Shown piece after piece: positions 62,207 to 64,000 of a DNA stretch of 64,000 bases. The stretch's first letter is position 1. The number at the start of each line of letters is the position of its first letter. The translations under genes and the position numbers were made by a program. Source of the DNA: Pleomorphomonas koreensis DSM 23070 (lineage in GTDB: Bacteria; Pseudomonadota; Alphaproteobacteria; Rhizobiales; Pleomorphomonadaceae); assembly GCF_000425185.1 (NCBI RefSeq), contig NZ_AULH01000005.1, forward strand, positions 243,477-307,476, given 5' to 3'. The notes under the pieces were generated by a model. That model was not told where the DNA came from, ran no database searches, and saw only the letters and a list, made by a program, of their open reading frames with translations.

Positions 62207-62632
62207 TCAGGCCGTCGCGACGCGGCGGCCGTGTTCGTCGATCACCCGCTCGCCGTCTTCCTTGACGAATGCCCCGCGCTGCGGCGGCAGCAGGTCCAGC
62301 ACGTCCTCGGACGGCCGGCACAGCCTCACCCCTTCCGGCGTGACTACGATCGGACGATTGATGAGAATGGGATGCGCCATCATGGCGTCGAGAACTTGCG
62401 CGTCGCTCAGCGCCGGGTCGTCCAGGCCAAGCTCGGCATAAGGCGTGCCCTTCTCGCGCAGCAGCGCGCGAACGGAGATTTCCATGCGCGCGATGAGCTG
62501 CTCAAGCATCGTGCGGCTCGGCGGCGTCTTGAGATATTCGATGACATGCGGCTCGACGCCGGAATTGCGGATCAGACCCAGCGTATTGCGCGACGTGCCG
62601 CACTCGGGGTTGTGGTAGATGATGACGTCCAT
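62207..62632 (-). CDS. arsC: ArsC, glutaredoxin-coupled arsenate reductase
   Basis: 141 residues from ATG 62632. The active-site block is IIYHNPECGTSRNTLGLIRN, with the catalytic Cys of CGTSR near residue 11; HPILINRPIVVTPEGVRLCR carries the downstream Arg. It reduces arsenate to arsenite with glutathione and glutaredoxin. Starts 8 nt after the other reductase gene. Confidence 0.95.
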   Translation of the reverse strand: MDVIIYHNPECGTSRNTLGLIRNSGVEPHVIEYLKTPPSRTMLEQLIARMEISVRALLREKGTPYAELGLDDPALSDAQVLDAMMAHPILINRPIVVTPEGVRLCRPSEDVLDLLPPQRGAFVKEDGERVIDEHGRRVATA

Positions 62633-62640
62633 GATCGGCC

Positions 62641-63168
62641 TCACGCAACGTCAGGGCGCGGCGAGGTTGCGCCTTCGCTGCGGCCGATCTCGCGCAGCTT
62701 GGTGCCAAGCGCAGCCTTGTCGAGGCTGGCCACCGGCAGAGCCGTCAAGACGGAAATCCGGTTTCGCATGTAGCGGAAGGCGGCGACGAACGCCTTTTCC
62801 TTTTCGATGTCCCGTCCGACGACGGCAGCGGGATCTTCGATGCCCCAATGCGCGGTCATCGGCTGGCCGGGCCAGACCGGGCAGGCTTCGCCGGCGGCGT
62901 TGTCGCAGACGGTGAAGACGAAATCCATGACAGGTGCGCCGGGTTGGGCGAACTCCTCCCAGCTCTTCGAGCGGAAGCCTTCGGTCGGATAGTCGAAGCT
63001 TCCGAGCACCTTCAGGGCGAACGGGTTGACCGCGCCCTTGGGCATGCTCCCGGCCGAGAAGGCATGGAAGCGACCAGCGCCGTCCTTGGCCAGAATGCTC
63101 TCGGCCAGGATCGAGCGGGCCGAATTCCCCGTGCAGAGGAACAGGACATTGTAGATGCGGTCAGTCAT
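62641..63168 (-). CDS. arsC: ArsC, low-molecular-weight phosphatase-type arsenate reductase
   Basis: 175 residues. VLFLCTGNSARSILAESILA holds the Cx5R-type loop (CTGNSAR). MDFVFTVCDNAAGEACPVWP carries the additional Cys pair of thioredoxin-type enzymes. Having two unrelated arsenate reductases in one operon is common in Alphaproteobacteria. It overlaps arsR by 8 nt. Confidence 0.94.
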   Translation of the reverse strand: MTDRIYNVLFLCTGNSARSILAESILAKDGAGRFHAFSAGSMPKGAVNPFALKVLGSFDYPTEGFRSKSWEEFAQPGAPVMDFVFTVCDNAAGEACPVWPGQPMTAHWGIEDPAAVVGRDIEKEKAFVAAFRYMRNRISVLTALPVASLDKAALGTKLREIGRSEGATSPRPDVA

Positions 63169-63532
63169 GGGCGGCCTCCTTGTCGGCGAGGATTTGCGGT
63201 GGGCAGCAGGGGGACAGATCGGCGATCAGCGGCGCGCAGATCTGGGGGCGGCCGCCGCAGCAGTCCTTGACGAGGAAGCTGGTGAGCGCATGCACAGCCT
63301 CGAGCCTTGCCCGATAGATGATCGAGCGGCTGTGCCGCTCGGCCTCGATCAGGCCGGCGCGCGTCAGCGTCGCAAGATGCGTCGACATGGTGTTGTGCGG
63401 GACGTCCAACCGGCGGGCGATGTCGCCTGCAGCTAATCCGTCCGGTTCGTGCTCCGCCAGCAGGCGGAACACGTCGAGGCGGGTCGGTTGCGCGAGCGCG
63501 GCGAACGCAAGGATGGCGGCATCTGATTCCAT
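63161..63532 (-). CDS. arsR: ArsR-family arsenic-responsive repressor
   Basis: 123 residues. The winged helix has ALAQPTRLDVFRLLAEHEPD and LDVPHNTMSTHLATLTRAGL. A C-terminal Cys cluster (KDCCGGRPQICAP, SPCCPPQIL) probably binds As(III), unlike the N-terminal CVC site of E. coli ArsR. The start codon lies in the left arm of the palindrome at 63529-63556. Confidence 0.95.
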   Translation of the reverse strand: MESDAAILAFAALAQPTRLDVFRLLAEHEPDGLAAGDIARRLDVPHNTMSTHLATLTRAGLIEAERHSRSIIYRARLEAVHALTSFLVKDCCGGRPQICAPLIADLSPCCPPQILADKEAAHD

Positions 63533-63556
63533 ATGTCGAGACTAATCGACATATGG
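63529..63556. promoter_or_regulatory. ArsR operator, 11-bp inverted repeat
   Basis: CCATATGTCGA (63529-63539) and TCGACATATGG (63546-63556) are perfect inverted arms around GACTAA. The arsR start codon (complement of 63530-63532) is inside the left arm, and no ribosome binding site precedes it, so the transcript may be leaderless. Confidence 0.8.
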
Positions 63557-63691
63557 TGGTGAGTCCAGAGGCACGAGTTGTCCTTATGGAGAATGGCAGG
63601 TTATGCCGGGCCTATGCCTAGCCGCGACAGAAAGCGGGAAGCGAGCCCGACGGAGAGTCCAGCTCGCTATCCCATCAACTCGTCAAATCGC

Positions 63692-64000
63692 CTAAGCGGC
63701 CAAGGGCAAATCTTGTCTGTCCCCGCTGGGGTCTTCCACCGCCTTCTTGAGGAAGTGAGAAAGTGCGGCCTTTCGGGAATTCCGATCTAGAGCGTAGGCG
63801 GTCTGCTTGAACTTGACCCCATCGAGCAGCCCCTGAACGTAGCCGGAGATAGTGTCGGCGGCCATGATGAGGGCGGTGTCGAGCGAATGGATGTATTTGC
63901 TCGTGACGGTCCCCTTTGAGTGACCGACCAGCGCGGCGATGGTGACCTCGGTGAAGCCGAGATCGTTTGCGATGCTGGCGAAGCTGTGACGCAGGACGTG
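63692..64000 (-). CDS. int: tyrosine recombinase/integrase of the ICE, C-terminal part
   Basis: 102 residues before the stop; the gene continues beyond the right edge. HVLRHSFASIANDLGF supplies the catalytic Arg-His, then TIAALVGHSKGTVTSKYIHS supplies the second His and the nucleophilic Tyr. It would cut and join att sites to excise and insert the element. Its position beside metal-resistance genes at one end suits an ICE terminus; attR should lie beyond the window. 63557-63691 holds no gene. Confidence 0.93.
   Translation of the reverse strand, partial: HVLRHSFASIANDLGFTEVTIAALVGHSKGTVTSKYIHSLDTALIMAADTISGYVQGLLDGVKFKQTAYALDRNSRKAALSHFLKKAVEDPSGDRQDLPLAA

Noticed and set aside
63578..63790. 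70-codon plus-strand frame near the right edge
   Set aside because: Opposite to the integrase 3' end, which has the catalytic Arg, His and Tyr.

Overview
The window is high-GC DNA whose genes most resemble those of Alphaproteobacteria, probably Hyphomicrobiales. That placement is inferred from protein style and gene order, not from a marker gene. No rRNA, tRNA, insertion sequence or CRISPR array was seen. Positions about 15500-64000 read as one integrative and conjugative element (ICE) with the core order of the Tn4371-like family: LysR regulator, a trbIGFLKJEDCB transfer operon, copG, traG, a DUF3363-type relaxase, an oriT-like site, a lytic transglycosylase, traF, a parA-repA module, helper genes, a large methylase/helicase, parB, ardC, a defence operon, chromate and arsenic resistance, and the 3' end of a tyrosine recombinase at the right edge. 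The left third is probably cargo or flank; the left boundary was not identified.

Region 1 (1-5830). Two small membrane proteins and a minus-strand 2-keto-4-pentenoate hydratase-like gene come first. Next come a beta-barrel porin and a tightly overlapped chain of four small genes that ends in a dapA homologue broken by one amber codon. Two more small genes follow, closed by a strong terminator at 5771-5806.

Region 2 (5838-15324). This is a complete high-affinity potassium uptake locus: a 26-residue membrane peptide, kdpF, kdpA, an unrecognised 58-residue membrane protein, kdpB, kdpC, the sensor kinase kdpD, the regulator kdpE and a ptsN-like EIIA gene, then a frameshifted hsp20 relic. Three sites with an 11-bp direct-repeat spacing (1539, 5042, 5838) suggest a local KdpE regulon that includes the porin and a small membrane gene. 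Perfect short-loop hairpins sit at several gene junctions.

Region 3 (15509-36257). LysR meets the transfer region tail to tail. The mating-pair formation genes, coupling protein and relaxase run on the minus strand. A TTATCCTG/C nic-like site lies upstream of the relaxase. The replication/partition module follows; repA contains iteron-like repeats beside a DnaA-box-like sequence. A DUF6499/DUF2285 gene is split by a one-base slip in a C4 run.

Region 4 (36391-52225). These are ICE helper genes, most with their own leader and terminator. Three genes (parB, ardC and a hypothetical gene) share a structured leader: an outer GACGGG/CCCGTC stem and an inner stem capped by an identical AGAGG loop with compensating base changes. 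A more divergent copy precedes the methylase/helicase. A second, different upstream repeat is shared by the DUF736 and DUF2493 genes.

Region 5 (52363-59032). One promoter with a 9-bp inverted-repeat operator precedes five contiguous plus-strand genes: AbiEi-like antitoxin, AbiEii-like toxin, HamA nuclease and HamB helicase of a Hachiman system, and a CoiA-like nuclease. This toxin-antitoxin/Hachiman/CoiA composite is the strongest candidate in the window for an undescribed system.

Region 6 (59163-64000). A minus-strand arsR-arsC-arsC-acr3-arsH operon, with chrA downstream, is controlled by an 11-bp inverted repeat over the arsR start. The partial integrase follows.
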